Shown: piece by piece, positions 24,587-33,015 of the stretch
How the letters are laid out: every line of letters starts with the position of its first letter
How positions within the stretch are numbered: position 1 is the stretch's first letter
NCBI GenBank assembly: GCA_964617145.1
Contig: CAZTVN010000003.1
Location: 1 to 41,506, forward strand
Length of the DNA stretch: 41,506 nucleotides
Reading direction: 5' to 3'
Origin: CAZTVN01 sp964617145
GTDB lineage: Bacteria; Patescibacteriota; Gracilibacteria; UBA1369; JACRIC01
The notes under the pieces: model-generated
The model's input: only the letters and a program-made list of their open reading frames with translations
Told to the model about the DNA's origin: nothing
Database searches by the model: none
Made by a program: the position numbers and the translations under genes

Positions 24587-25516
24587 GTGATTACTGTTAA
24601 AAATCTTTCCAAATTTTACGGCACCGTTCCCGCCGTCTCGGATATTTCCTTTGATATTAAAAAAGGAGAAATTGTTGGTTTTCTTGGTCCAAATGGGGCC
24701 GGGAAGACTACTACAATGAAAATTCTTACTTGTTATATGCCGCCGACTTCAGGAAGTGTCTTTATCGGAGATCTTTCTCTTTTTGAATTTTCCAAGGAAA
24801 TACGTTCTCGCATTGGCTATCTTCCTGAAAATACGCCTCTTTATGACGACATGAATGTTTTTGAGTATCTTGAATTTTTAAGTGAGATGCACCAAATACC
24901 CTCAAAAAAGAAACGAGGGAGAATTCGTGAAGTGCTTGAACTTTGCGGCTTGAAAGAAAAAATGAAATCTGACATTTCTACTCTCTCCAAAGGCTATCGT
25001 CAACGTGTTGGTCTTGCCCAAGCTCTAATTCATGATCCAGAAATTCTTATTCTCGACGAACCCACATCAGGACTTGATCCTAATCAAATTATTGAAATTC
25101 GTAATCTCATTAAAGAAGCTGCGAAGAAAAAAACTATTCTTTTAAGCACTCATATTCTTTCCGAAGTTGAGGCAGTGTGTCATCGAGTTCTTATCATTCA
25201 TAAAGGAAAAATCGTTGGGGAAGGCACGGTCGATGAATTGCGTGCACAAATCTCAAATCGTTCGATTATTCGTGTCGATGTCGAGGGTGGTAAGGGTGAA
25301 ATTCTTGCTCAAATAAAACTCCTTGATGATGTTTTACGCGTTCAAGCCATGGAGTCTCCGCAGCAGGGAGTGTGGCGATTTATGATCGAAACTCCAAAAG
25401 ATATTGACTTGCGCAAACGTCTCAATCATCATCTTTTAGATCATGGCTTTGAACTTGTAGGAATGCAAAAAGAAACCATCAGCATGGAAGATGTCTTTAC
25501 TCAATTAACGAAATAA
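24587..25516 (+). CDS. ABC transporter ATP-binding protein (GldA-like)
   Basis: This 309-aa ATPase has Walker A GPNGAGKTTT, the Q-loop in IGYLPENTPLYDDM, signature LSKGYRQRV, Walker B ILILDEPTSGLDP and H-loop STHILSE. The extra ~90 residues at the C-terminus are typical of ABC-2 exporter ATPases. The start is GTG at 24587 (MITVKNLSKFYG); no ATG fits. With the next three genes it forms the layout of Bacteroidetes GldA-GldF-GldG and related ABC-2 systems. Substrate is not known. Gliding itself is not implied, because such cassettes occur in many non-gliding bacteria. Confidence 0.93.
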   Translation: MITVKNLSKFYGTVPAVSDISFDIKKGEIVGFLGPNGAGKTTTMKILTCYMPPTSGSVFIGDLSLFEFSKEIRSRIGYLPENTPLYDDMNVFEYLEFLSEMHQIPSKKKRGRIREVLELCGLKEKMKSDISTLSKGYRQRVGLAQALIHDPEILILDEPTSGLDPNQIIEIRNLIKEAAKKKTILLSTHILSEVEAVCHRVLIIHKGKIVGEGTVDELRAQISNRSIIRVDVEGGKGEILAQIKLLDDVLRVQAMESPQQGVWRFMIETPKDIDLRKRLNHHLLDHGFELVGMQKETISMEDVFTQLTK

Positions 25517-25521
25517 ATAAT

Positions 25522-26238
25522 ATGTCTATCGTCTGGGCTATTATTAAAAAAGAACTCCGAACCTATTTTAATTCCCCTATTGCTTATATTTTTCTTACGG
25601 TTTTTCTCGTTTTGACCTCTTGGATGCATTTTCGCACATTTTTCTTGAGTAATCAGGCTTCGATGAGAAATTTCTTTGTTCTTCTTCCTTGGATTTTTCT
25701 TTTTTTTGTGCCCGCTATTTCTATGAGACTCTTTTCCGAAGAAAAGAAAACCGGGACATTGGAAGTTTTAATGACGCTCCCCGTGAGCGATATTGAGGTG
25801 GTGCTTGGAAAATTTTTTGCGAGCCTGATTTTGATTGCCTTAAGCCTTGTCATGACTTTTCCTCTTTATCTTATTACCACTATTTTAGGCGATCCTGACC
25901 ATGGAGTTATTTTCACTCAATATTTCAGCTCTCTTCTTCTTGGCGCGGCTTATCTTTCGATTGGACTTTTTGTTTCCAGTTTTACCAAAAATCAAATTAT
26001 CGCCTTTATCGTCGCGACGGTTTTTACATTTTTACTGCTTATCATTGGCGAAAGTCTTTTGCTTTTTACCCTTCCTTCTTTTATTGCTCCTTTGTTTCAA
26101 TATATTGCTCTCTCGACTCACTTTGAAAGTATGGCTCGCGGAGTGATTGATAGCCGTGATCTTATCTATTATTTTTCGGTTATTTTTATTTTTCTCGCTC
26201 TTAGTTGTCGTAATTTATCCGCACGGAAATGGAAATAA
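25522..26238 (+). CDS. ABC-2 type permease (GldF-like)
   Basis: This 238-aa integral membrane protein has about six transmembrane helices. It begins with the ABC-2 coupling region IIKKELRTYFNSPIAYIF and includes MRLFSEEKKTGTLEVLMTLPVSDIEVVLGKFFA, a hallmark of this permease family. It follows the ATPase gene after 5 bp and overlaps the next gene by 10 bp, so it belongs to one operon. It forms the membrane channel of the exporter encoded here. Confidence 0.92.
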   Translation: MSIVWAIIKKELRTYFNSPIAYIFLTVFLVLTSWMHFRTFFLSNQASMRNFFVLLPWIFLFFVPAISMRLFSEEKKTGTLEVLMTLPVSDIEVVLGKFFASLILIALSLVMTFPLYLITTILGDPDHGVIFTQYFSSLLLGAAYLSIGLFVSSFTKNQIIAFIVATVFTFLLLIIGESLLLFTLPSFIAPLFQYIALSTHFESMARGVIDSRDLIYYFSVIFIFLALSCRNLSARKWK

Positions 26239-27806
26239 ATTTTCTCAAAAAAATTCGATATTCGACTCTTTTTATTATTATTCTTGGTATCCTAGTTTTT
26301 GTGAATCTCATTAGCGTGCGACATTTTTTGCGTTTTGATCTTACGGATGAAAATGAGTACACACTTTCTGATTCAACAAAAAAGATTTTGGGATCACTTG
26401 ATGATGTCGTGAATATCAAAGTGTACTTTTCCGAAAAACTTCCACCCAATTTGATTCCTCTCTCCCAATATGTTCACGATCTTATGAGTGAATATTTTTC
26501 CTATTCCAAGGGAAATATTCAAGTTGATTACATTGATCCGCTTTCTGATCCTGCTCTCTCCGAAGAGGTTTCTCAACTCGGCATTCCTCAAATACAAATG
26601 AATATTTTGGAAAAGGATAAAGTTCAACTTCAAAATGGTTATCTTGGCATTGCCATTTTTTACGTTGATAAACATGAAGTTCTTCCTTTTGTTCAAGATA
26701 CCGAAAACCTTGAGTATGAATTAAGTTCGGCTATTAAAAAAGTTACGAATCCTGTTGAAAAAGTTCTTGGTTTTCTTAAAGGTCACTTGGAATATGAAAT
26801 TTATGGTGAATCCGCAGAATATTCGACCTTTGGTGAAGCACTTGGGAAAAATTATGAAATTAAGGAGATCGATATTTCTCAGCAGAAAGCGATAAGTGGA
26901 GTTGATACTCTCATTGTTGCTGGACCTAGTTCGCCGGCTTTTTCCGATACAGATATTTCGGCGATCGAACAATTTATGAAAGGAGGCGGGAATGTCATAT
27001 TTCTTTTAGAAACTTTTGGAGTCGGCGGGGGGCTTCAAACCACTGCGACTGATCTTGGCGTTTTAAAAAGTTTTCTTGAATCTCTTGGAGTGAGCGTAAA
27101 AAATGGCTTTGTACTTGATGAAGTCAATGAAATGGCTTCATTTTCTCAAGGTTTTGTTCGGTTTTTTGTTCCCTATCCATTTTGGGTTAAAATCGTCGAT
27201 TTTTCGAAAACTCAGCCTATTGTTTCCAAACTTGATTCTTTGGTTTTTCCATGGGCTTCTCCCCTTTCTGTTTCGCAAAAGGAAATGGTTAATTTTGAAA
27301 TTCTTGCAAAAAGTTCTTCCCATTCTTTCCTTCAAGAATCCCCCAATCTCGACCCTAATCAAAATTTCTCACTTCCTGAAAGTGCATCAACTCAAGATAT
27401 GGTAGTTTTGGGCTCTCAACGATTCTCTGCCTCAACGGTGAGCGGGACGGATGATAGCTCGAATGCAACTACGGGTGATAATTCGAATGTAACAGGCGAT
27501 ACAGTGAGCCGCTTTGCGGTTATTGGGGATGCTGATTTCTTAAAAAATAATTTTCTCAATCAATTCCCTCAAAATCTTGATTTTGGCCTTAATTTGGTGG
27601 ATTACCTTACTTTGGATGAATCACTTATTGGGATTCGCTCACGTGGAGCTTCTGATCGACCTCTTTTGATTTCTTCTGAAAATCCTGAGCGCACGAAACT
27701 TATTGCTCGGATCATTGGCATCTTAGGCATGCCTCTTCTTATTGTGCTTTATGGTATAATTCGAGGATATTTAAGACGGAGAGATCAGCAAAATTTTGAA
27801 TTTTAA
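26229..27806 (+). CDS. GldG-like auxiliary subunit of ABC-2 transporter
   Basis: This 525-aa protein has an N-terminal membrane helix (about 12-34, TLFIIILGILVFVNLISV). A large extracytoplasmic region contains FDLTDENEYTLSDSTKKIL, VYFSEKLPP and YIDPLSDP, as in the ABC_transp_aux/GldG family. A second membrane helix lies near the C-terminus (IARIIGILGMPLLIVLYGIIRGYLRR). A Ser/Thr/Asn-rich insertion sits near 415-440. It overlaps the permease gene and precedes the DUF4340 gene, the usual order. It is thought to assist the ABC transporter; its precise action is not known. Confidence 0.9.
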   Translation: MEINFLKKIRYSTLFIIILGILVFVNLISVRHFLRFDLTDENEYTLSDSTKKILGSLDDVVNIKVYFSEKLPPNLIPLSQYVHDLMSEYFSYSKGNIQVDYIDPLSDPALSEEVSQLGIPQIQMNILEKDKVQLQNGYLGIAIFYVDKHEVLPFVQDTENLEYELSSAIKKVTNPVEKVLGFLKGHLEYEIYGESAEYSTFGEALGKNYEIKEIDISQQKAISGVDTLIVAGPSSPAFSDTDISAIEQFMKGGGNVIFLLETFGVGGGLQTTATDLGVLKSFLESLGVSVKNGFVLDEVNEMASFSQGFVRFFVPYPFWVKIVDFSKTQPIVSKLDSLVFPWASPLSVSQKEMVNFEILAKSSSHSFLQESPNLDPNQNFSLPESASTQDMVVLGSQRFSASTVSGTDDSSNATTGDNSNVTGDTVSRFAVIGDADFLKNNFLNQFPQNLDFGLNLVDYLTLDESLIGIRSRGASDRPLLISSENPERTKLIARIIGILGMPLLIVLYGIIRGYLRRRDQQNFEF

Positions 27807-27839
27807 TGGGCAACTCCTTGGTATTTTTTCCTATTTTCT

Positions 27840-29084
27840 ATGCCAAAAAAGTTACAAAAAAAATCTCAAGCTGTTAAAAAGCAACCGATCAAAAAGGAGC
27901 CTCTTAAGAAAGCGCCGCTTAAGACCATAACTCTCAACAAAGAACATTTCAAGAAAAACCCTAAAAAACTGACTTTTTCGATTCTACTTTTTGTTGTTTT
28001 TATTTTACTTGGCCTTTTTTTCTTTATCGATAGTGGTGCTTTTCGCAAAACTGAAGACTCATTTTTTCCGCTTTTTCCAAATTTTTCCGACGCGCAAGTT
28101 GCGAAAATTGAAATTACCCGAGGAGCTGAACGAGGAGCTGAAACCGTAATTCTCTTAAAAAATGGGCAACAGTGGTCAGTGAGGGCAGAAACGGTTCCCA
28201 TGGGCTCGATTACTGAAAAAAATGAAGCATCAATTGCTGAAAGTGAGAGCGGAGAGAAGCCCTATCCTGCAGATGGTGCATTAGTCAGTAGCGCTCTTTC
28301 TACTTTGAAAGAACTTAAGCCCGATTCTATTGCCTCACGCAATCAGGAAAAATATAGGGCGCTTCAAGTCGATGAAGTATCGGCATTGAAGGTAGTTGCT
28401 TTTGATCCCAATGGCAAAAAGCTTGTGTCCCTTTTTGTTGGGAAAAAAGGGCCTACTTTTACATCACAATATGTTCGAAAATTCCAAGAAAATGTGGTTT
28501 ATCTGGTGAATAAAAACCTCTCCGCTGTTTTTGAAAAAGATGAATGGCGTGATAAGACGATCGTTTCTATGGCAAAAGAAAATCTTGTGAAAATAGTCGT
28601 TAAAAGTCGTGAGGGGAAAATTGCTTTTGAAAAAATTGCTGACCTTGCTGACGCGATTGGCTCGAATGTTGACAAGGGTGCTTCGAGTGCTGATGGAACC
28701 GCTTCGACAGGTGAGAATGGGAGCTCTTCGATCGCTGATTCCGCGTCTCGTGAGGGCACTTCGACTGCTTCTGAGAATGTTTCCTCTTGGAATATTACTA
28801 AACCTGAGATAAAACCGGCTGATCAAACTCAGATTGATAATATTTTAGGAGATTTATCTCATCTTCAAGCACTTTCTTTTGCTTCAAATGATATTTTCGA
28901 TAACGTTGATCTTGAAAATGATCCTTCTTCGACCAAAGTCTGGATGCAAGAGACGAGTGGCAATGCTGTGACCTTATACTTTTATCAGAAAGATGACGGA
29001 GTTTACGCCAAACGAAGTGATTTGGAGCAGGTTTTTACTGTGAGTCAGGCTGTGGTGAATGATCTGAAGAAGCTTAATCTATAA
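27840..29084 (+). CDS. DUF4340 family membrane-anchored protein
   Basis: This 414-aa protein has a very lysine-rich cytoplasmic start, one membrane helix (about 44-64, FSILLFVVFILLGLFFFI) and an extracytoplasmic region. AKIEITRGA, VILLKNGQQWSV, LKELKPDSIASRN, LKVVAFDPNGKKLVSLFVGK and YVRKFQENVVYLVNKNL are typical of DUF4340. A Ser/Gly/Ala/Asp-rich linker at about 280-320 splits the domain. DUF4340 genes usually follow gldG-like genes, as here, and act with the ABC-2 exporter. Its stop is one base from the stop of the convergent lipoprotein gene. TTTTCTATG start without Shine-Dalgarno. Confidence 0.87.
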   Translation: MPKKLQKKSQAVKKQPIKKEPLKKAPLKTITLNKEHFKKNPKKLTFSILLFVVFILLGLFFFIDSGAFRKTEDSFFPLFPNFSDAQVAKIEITRGAERGAETVILLKNGQQWSVRAETVPMGSITEKNEASIAESESGEKPYPADGALVSSALSTLKELKPDSIASRNQEKYRALQVDEVSALKVVAFDPNGKKLVSLFVGKKGPTFTSQYVRKFQENVVYLVNKNLSAVFEKDEWRDKTIVSMAKENLVKIVVKSREGKIAFEKIADLADAIGSNVDKGASSADGTASTGENGSSSIADSASREGTSTASENVSSWNITKPEIKPADQTQIDNILGDLSHLQALSFASNDIFDNVDLENDPSSTKVWMQETSGNAVTLYFYQKDDGVYAKRSDLEQVFTVSQAVVNDLKKLNL

Positions 29085-29085
29085 A

Positions 29086-29940
29086 CTATCTCACCTCATC
29101 AAGACGTTGTGGTTGAGAAACATACTTGGTTACATCTCTAAACTCTTGTTCCCATTCCCCATTTATTTGTTCTGGTGTTAAATTGGCATTTACAGCTGTT
29201 CTCCCCAATGCTGCTAAAAATTTGGCTTCTATCCGTAGCATAGCTCCTTTCAAATCACTCAATATCCCTCCTTTGTTCATTTCTTCTTCCCATGTTTTTG
29301 GCAATCTTATTCTTGTTCTTGTATTCTTATTAAGTTTTAGGTCTTCTCTTCTAGAATGAGTAACTTCTAGACCTGTTTCAGCTTCTCTTATATCCACTTC
29401 GTTAGATCTCGTTATTCCTCTTTCTTTTTCCAAAAGTTCAGTTGTAAATCTTCTTTGTCCTCCTTGATCTTCATTTATTAGCATAGTAGCTATTGTTCCA
29501 TTTTCACTAGAAAATACCTCATTCCAAGGTGGAACCGAGGCTTGTACAGATATTCCCTCCGGCGAGTGACGAACAGTACACTCTTCGTCGTCTCTCAACC
29601 ATCTTCTCTTTAAACCGCTCACCGTATGTGGTAAAAATCGGTCTTTTATGGGATTTTCTCCACTTGCTAAAACGTCTCCACACACTTGATCGATGAGGGC
29701 TTGTACCTTTCTCATTGATGCTTGAAAATCTGGAGGTAATTCCTCAAGCATTGGAATTTCCGGAGCTTGAGCGATACCGTTTTCTACGGCACCAACTTGA
29801 GTGACGAGCTCTTGCCCATCTCCAGATAATTCTTGGCTTGGAGTTTCTGGTTTATCCTGACAACCTGCTACTACCGATGCGGCAAGGCTTAAGGAAGCGA
29901 CAAAATTTCCGAAATTTCCAAGCTTGTTCATAGAATTCAT
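29086..29940 (-). CDS. Putative lipoprotein of unknown function
   Basis: This 284-aa protein has a lipoprotein signal: LGNFGNFVASLSLAASVVAGC with the lipobox VAGC at about residue 27. The mature part has a Glu/Pro-rich linker, then a domain with two cysteines (QVCGDVL, DEECTVRHS) and RRFTTELLEKERGITRSNE. I recognise no family. Base and codon use look less AT-biased toward the local pattern, much like the aminotransferase at 2169-4259. Both could be later arrivals, but this is an impression without a calculation. It is convergent with the DUF4340 gene with a 1-bp gap. Confidence 0.75.
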   Translation of the reverse strand: MNSMNKLGNFGNFVASLSLAASVVAGCQDKPETPSQELSGDGQELVTQVGAVENGIAQAPEIPMLEELPPDFQASMRKVQALIDQVCGDVLASGENPIKDRFLPHTVSGLKRRWLRDDEECTVRHSPEGISVQASVPPWNEVFSSENGTIATMLINEDQGGQRRFTTELLEKERGITRSNEVDIREAETGLEVTHSRREDLKLNKNTRTRIRLPKTWEEEMNKGGILSDLKGAMLRIEAKFLAALGRTAVNANLTPEQINGEWEQEFRDVTKYVSQPQRLDEVR

Positions 29941-29976
29941 AAAATGAAATTTTTAAAATATGAGATTATATCATAG

Positions 29977-31884
29977 TTATTTTTTACTTTTTGTCAAGGC
30001 TTTGTAGTATGATGCTCTTTCTCTATAGCTTGATGCCTCTTTTGGATAGACGACGGCGAGCAATTCGTAGAGATTTGTCGCCGCCTCCCTGTTTGGTGTT
30101 TGTACGGTATAGTGAATATTGTTTTTGAGTTGAAATTCGTACTTTTCCAGAAGATCGAGCGTCATGCCTTTTATCTTGTCTATTTCATCTTCAGAGCCGA
30201 TTTTTCTCGCCATATCAATGAAATTCCAATAATACCAAAAGTGATTCATGGGATTTAAGTTTAACGCCTTCTTAAAACTCGAAAAAGCGTCCCTATATTT
30301 TCCCTGACTTCTTTGGATTTCCCCGAGTCTTTCCCAGCCTTCGGAATCGATAGGATTTAAGATTAAATGTTTTTCCAGCGCTATTTTTGCGAGATCGATA
30401 TTTCCTTCAGCCAAAAAAGTCTGAAAACGTTTCATAAAATGTTCTCGAGGGAAGAGCGTTTTTTCATAATATTCGAAATACATTTCTCCTTTTTGAAAAT
30501 CGTTCGCGCTTTCAGATTGATAGGCTTTTTTCTCAAATTGAGTGAGTTGCATCTCAAAAATGCCGTTTACGATCAAAATGCCAGCAATCAATAAGGCGAC
30601 GTAGGATCGTTTTTCCCCTTGAAGATGTTGAAAACTTATCATACTTCGCACAGAGGCGAGCAAAATAAAAAACAGAAGAATATTTACGATGAAATTCAAA
30701 TTGTAATCGATTTGATTATGGAGAATGGCTCCCAAAAGTGAGCTTGAGATAATCAGCGCTTCGTATTCATTAAAATTTTCAAGAAATCGGATTCTCTTTA
30801 TCATCGTTCTGGCCAATATGATGAAAAATCCTAACAAAAATATGGCTGCGATGAGTCCTTCTTCTGAAGCTATTTTCAGCAAGATATTGTGAGCGTGATC
30901 GGATGTTCCGAGAAATGTTGTCTGTACATGCGGATAGGCAAATCGGAAACTATAAGGACCGTAGCCGAAAAACGGCTTTTCAAGAGTGAGAGTGATCGCA
31001 CCTTTCCAAAATTCTATGCGTTCTCGTATGGATGTTATATTTTCTTGATGCTGAAAAGTAATTTTTTCTTCAAAAGTGGTTATATCGTGTGTTTGTCCTC
31101 TTATCAGGTTCGATCCTTGAATTATTAAAAATGTGAGCACGGTAATGAGTGCCACTTGTGTGAAAAATCTTTTTTTCCACCTGTAAGGGCGGATGGTGAA
31201 AAACAAAAAAAGACTTTGCAATATGAAAACCAACCATCCTCCTCTTGAATAGGTGAGATAGAGAGCGCTTATTATGAAGGCGGTAGCTAGTGGTGCGAGG
31301 GTTTTTAATTTTCCCTTCAGAAGAGCTAGTGACAAAGGCCAAACCATAATCAAAAACAGCGCTGCGCCATTTGGCCAAAGTTCCCCTGAGTTTTCTAAGT
31401 TTATAAATGTTGCGAAAAAGCGAGGAGAGGGATGAGTAAAATAAAAATAATATCCGATTCCTACGGCAATAATGGAAATGGACAGTATGCCAGGAAGCAA
31501 CCATGATCTGTAAAAAGAGGTATGAGCCAATGAAAGATAGATCGTAATAGATGAGGCGAATACCAGGATTTCAGAAAATCCGTAATTTTTTGTTTGTGAT
31601 AAAAAAAAGGCTGTTATAAGACTTAAGAGAAATCCTAAAAGGAAAATTTTTTCCTTTTTTGATTCTTCTCGTTTCATCCGAAATGCTACCAGCGCTAGAG
31701 GCAATGTACTAAACGCGAGTAAGAGTACGGGGAATAAGTCCTCGCCTTCATCATATTTTTTTGAGTGAAAAAGGAAAAGAAAGTATGCAAAAAGGGAAAT
31801 TAAAAGAATCGGTGGAATTTGTGTGAAATTTTCTCGGATAGTTAGGGCCTGTGCACACAAAGTTTTTACAGATGGAAGAGACAT
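29977..31884 (-). CDS. O-antigen ligase/polymerase-like membrane protein with TPR domain
   Basis: This 635-aa protein has about 11 transmembrane helices followed by a soluble C-terminal part. The long loop with GYGPYSFRFAYPHVQ and SDHAHNILLKIASEEGLIA is the Wzy_C/WaaL signature (conserved H-N-x2-L). TPR repeats follow at about 490-560 (NIDLAKIALEKHLILNP, EGWERLGEIQRSQGKYRDAFSSFKKALNLNP). Such proteins polymerise or ligate lipid-linked glycans at the outer face of the membrane, or glycosylate proteins. In a likely single-membrane CPR cell the acceptor is unclear. The ATG at 31884 lies inside the foldback element, so about the first 14 codons (MSLPSVKTLCAQAL) come from its terminal inverted repeat. 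There is no alternative ATG before the first helix. Confidence 0.88.
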   Translation of the reverse strand: MSLPSVKTLCAQALTIRENFTQIPPILLISLFAYFLFLFHSKKYDEGEDLFPVLLLAFSTLPLALVAFRMKREESKKEKIFLLGFLLSLITAFFLSQTKNYGFSEILVFASSITIYLSLAHTSFYRSWLLPGILSISIIAVGIGYYFYFTHPSPRFFATFINLENSGELWPNGAALFLIMVWPLSLALLKGKLKTLAPLATAFIISALYLTYSRGGWLVFILQSLFLFFTIRPYRWKKRFFTQVALITVLTFLIIQGSNLIRGQTHDITTFEEKITFQHQENITSIRERIEFWKGAITLTLEKPFFGYGPYSFRFAYPHVQTTFLGTSDHAHNILLKIASEEGLIAAIFLLGFFIILARTMIKRIRFLENFNEYEALIISSSLLGAILHNQIDYNLNFIVNILLFFILLASVRSMISFQHLQGEKRSYVALLIAGILIVNGIFEMQLTQFEKKAYQSESANDFQKGEMYFEYYEKTLFPREHFMKRFQTFLAEGNIDLAKIALEKHLILNPIDSEGWERLGEIQRSQGKYRDAFSSFKKALNLNPMNHFWYYWNFIDMARKIGSEDEIDKIKGMTLDLLEKYEFQLKNNIHYTVQTPNREAATNLYELLAVVYPKEASSYRERASYYKALTKSKK

Positions 31885-32117
31885 ATTTTGTTCAGTTCAA
31901 GAAACGACGACGAAGGTGTGCCCAAAGGCACATCGAGGAGGAGTAACGCAGAAATGGGCAAAATATGTCTCTTCCCTTCGGGTTGAACAGGAACCTGTCA
32001 GGTCTTCTTTGTTGCTCGTCGCTTGTGGAGCGCAATGGCGAAACAGCGCTCCTCGCGCCGCGAATCCGACAACGTTCCTGTTCAACCATCGCAAAAACTT
32101 TGTGTGCACAGGCCCTA
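31843..32117. mobile_element. MITE-like foldback element with 25-bp terminal inverted repeats
   Basis: Perfect 25-bp terminal inverted repeats (31843-31867 and 32093-32117) begin TAGGGCCTGTGCACACAAAG. Inside lie two further hairpins: a perfect 17-bp pair (31874-31890 with 31959-31975) and a 14-bp pair GGTTGAACAGGAAC (31981-31994 with 32074-32087). The latter contains its own GGAGCGC/GCGCTCC stem. The fold is therefore a three-way cloverleaf. The outer ends begin and end with TA, which could be a TA target duplication as in mariner/IS630-type MITEs. It codes for no credible protein and is richer in G+C than its surroundings. With the tRNA it fills the 547-bp gap before hisIE; 32118-32320 otherwise holds only small hairpins. 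Confidence 0.75.
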
Positions 32118-32260
32118 GTAAAAATTTTCGTTTCATTATCCCGATTATATCGGAATTTTTAGTCAAGGGGAAAATTATGTTCTTCGGATCGTATTTCTCG
32201 CATCTAGCATCAGAAGGGATTCGCTCAAAAGATTTTTCTGCATCTTTTGTCTTTCACTTC

Positions 32261-32288
32261 GAGAAGTCTCGTCGAAGCTCGACTTCTC
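32261..32288 (-). terminator. Small hairpin downstream of tRNA-Phe
   Basis: GAGAAGTC (32261-32268) and GACTTCTC (32281-32288) form an 8-bp stem with a 12-base loop, about 30 bp beyond the 3' end of the minus-strand tRNA. There is no T-run on the minus strand after it, so it may be a processing or weak termination structure. Confidence 0.35.
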
Positions 32289-32320
32289 TTTGTTCCAGAA
32301 CGCGAATCTCGCATCTTCAT

Positions 32321-32392
32321 TGCCGAGGGGCGGAATTGAACCACCGACACGAGGATTTTCAGTCCCCTGCTCTACCACTGAGCTACCTCGGC
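32321..32392 (-). tRNA. tRNA-Phe (GAA)
   Basis: Read on the minus strand, it has acceptor stem GCCGAGG/CCTCGGC with discriminator A and D-arm GCTCAGTGGTAGAGC. The anticodon stem is GGGGA/TCCTC with loop CTGAAAA (anticodon GAA), and the T-arm contains GGTTCAATTCC. The 3' CCA is not encoded, so it must be added by a CCA-adding enzyme. It begins 38 bp after the hisIE stop on the same strand and could be co-transcribed with the his genes. Confidence 0.95.
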
Positions 32393-32430
32393 TTACCTTA
32401 GGCAGAGTTTATCAAAGATAGATGGCAAGT

Positions 32431-33012
32431 TCAATGTTTTCTCCTCTCAAATTCTCTCAATAGTTCCGAAAATCGCACGGATTTTTCATTCAAAAGCACG
32501 AACAGGTGATAGATGAGATCGACGCTTTCTTCGATGAGCCTCTTATGTGACTCGCTCTTTGCTGAGTGAATCACCTCAATACTTTCTTCTTCCACTTTGT
32601 CACATATTTTTTGTAAACCGGCATCAAAAAGTTTACTGGTATATGATTTTTTCGGCCGCTTATTCTTTCGTTCAGCTATCAGCCTATACAATTTTTCCAA
32701 AAGATGAGTCGAAAGTACTGATTTTTTCCTTCGACTGAAACATGTTTGCGTATTTCGATGACATGCCGCTCCTTTTGGCTCAACCAAAATAAGTAAAGTG
32801 TCTTGATCACAATCCAGAAATATTTTTTTTACTTTTAAAATATTGCCACTCGTCTCACCTTTCATCCACAATCTTTTCTTCGATCTCGAATAAAACCATA
32901 CTTTTTTCGATTTTTTTGTTCTTTCAAGCGCTTCTTTATCCATATATCCAAGCATCAATACTTCGAGAGTCTGAATATCTTGAATAATGGCTGGAATAAG
33001 TGTTTTTTTCAT
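32431..33012 (-). CDS. hisIE: Bifunctional phosphoribosyl-AMP cyclohydrolase / phosphoribosyl-ATP pyrophosphatase
   Basis: This 193-aa protein performs steps 2 and 3 of histidine synthesis. The N-terminal HisI part (1-105) shows MLGYMDKEALERT, VWFYSRSKKRLWMKGETSGN, the metal-binding DCDQDTLL and CHRNTQTCF with its conserved cysteines. The C-terminal HisE part (from about 105) has LYRLIAERKNKRPKKSYTSKLFDAG, KVEEESIEVIHSAKS and EESVDLIYHLFVLL, the MazG-like metal-binding glutamates. Length is typical. It lies 3 bp after the hisA-hisF fusion and is last in the operon. Confidence 0.95.
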   Translation of the reverse strand: MKKTLIPAIIQDIQTLEVLMLGYMDKEALERTKKSKKVWFYSRSKKRLWMKGETSGNILKVKKIFLDCDQDTLLILVEPKGAACHRNTQTCFSRRKKSVLSTHLLEKLYRLIAERKNKRPKKSYTSKLFDAGLQKICDKVEEESIEVIHSAKSESHKRLIEESVDLIYHLFVLLNEKSVRFSELLREFERRKH

Positions 33013-33015
33013 ATT

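Noticed and set aside
31823..31884. Frameshifted N-terminus of the O-antigen ligase-like gene
   Set aside because: The frame is continuous from the ATG in the foldback arm through the first membrane helix; I treat it as a start captured from the element rather than a frameshift.
31892..32166. Several overlapping open frames of 65-192 codons on both strands in the foldback element
   Set aside because: They arise because palindromic GC-richer sequence lacks stops on both strands. No start signals, domains or plausible composition support them.
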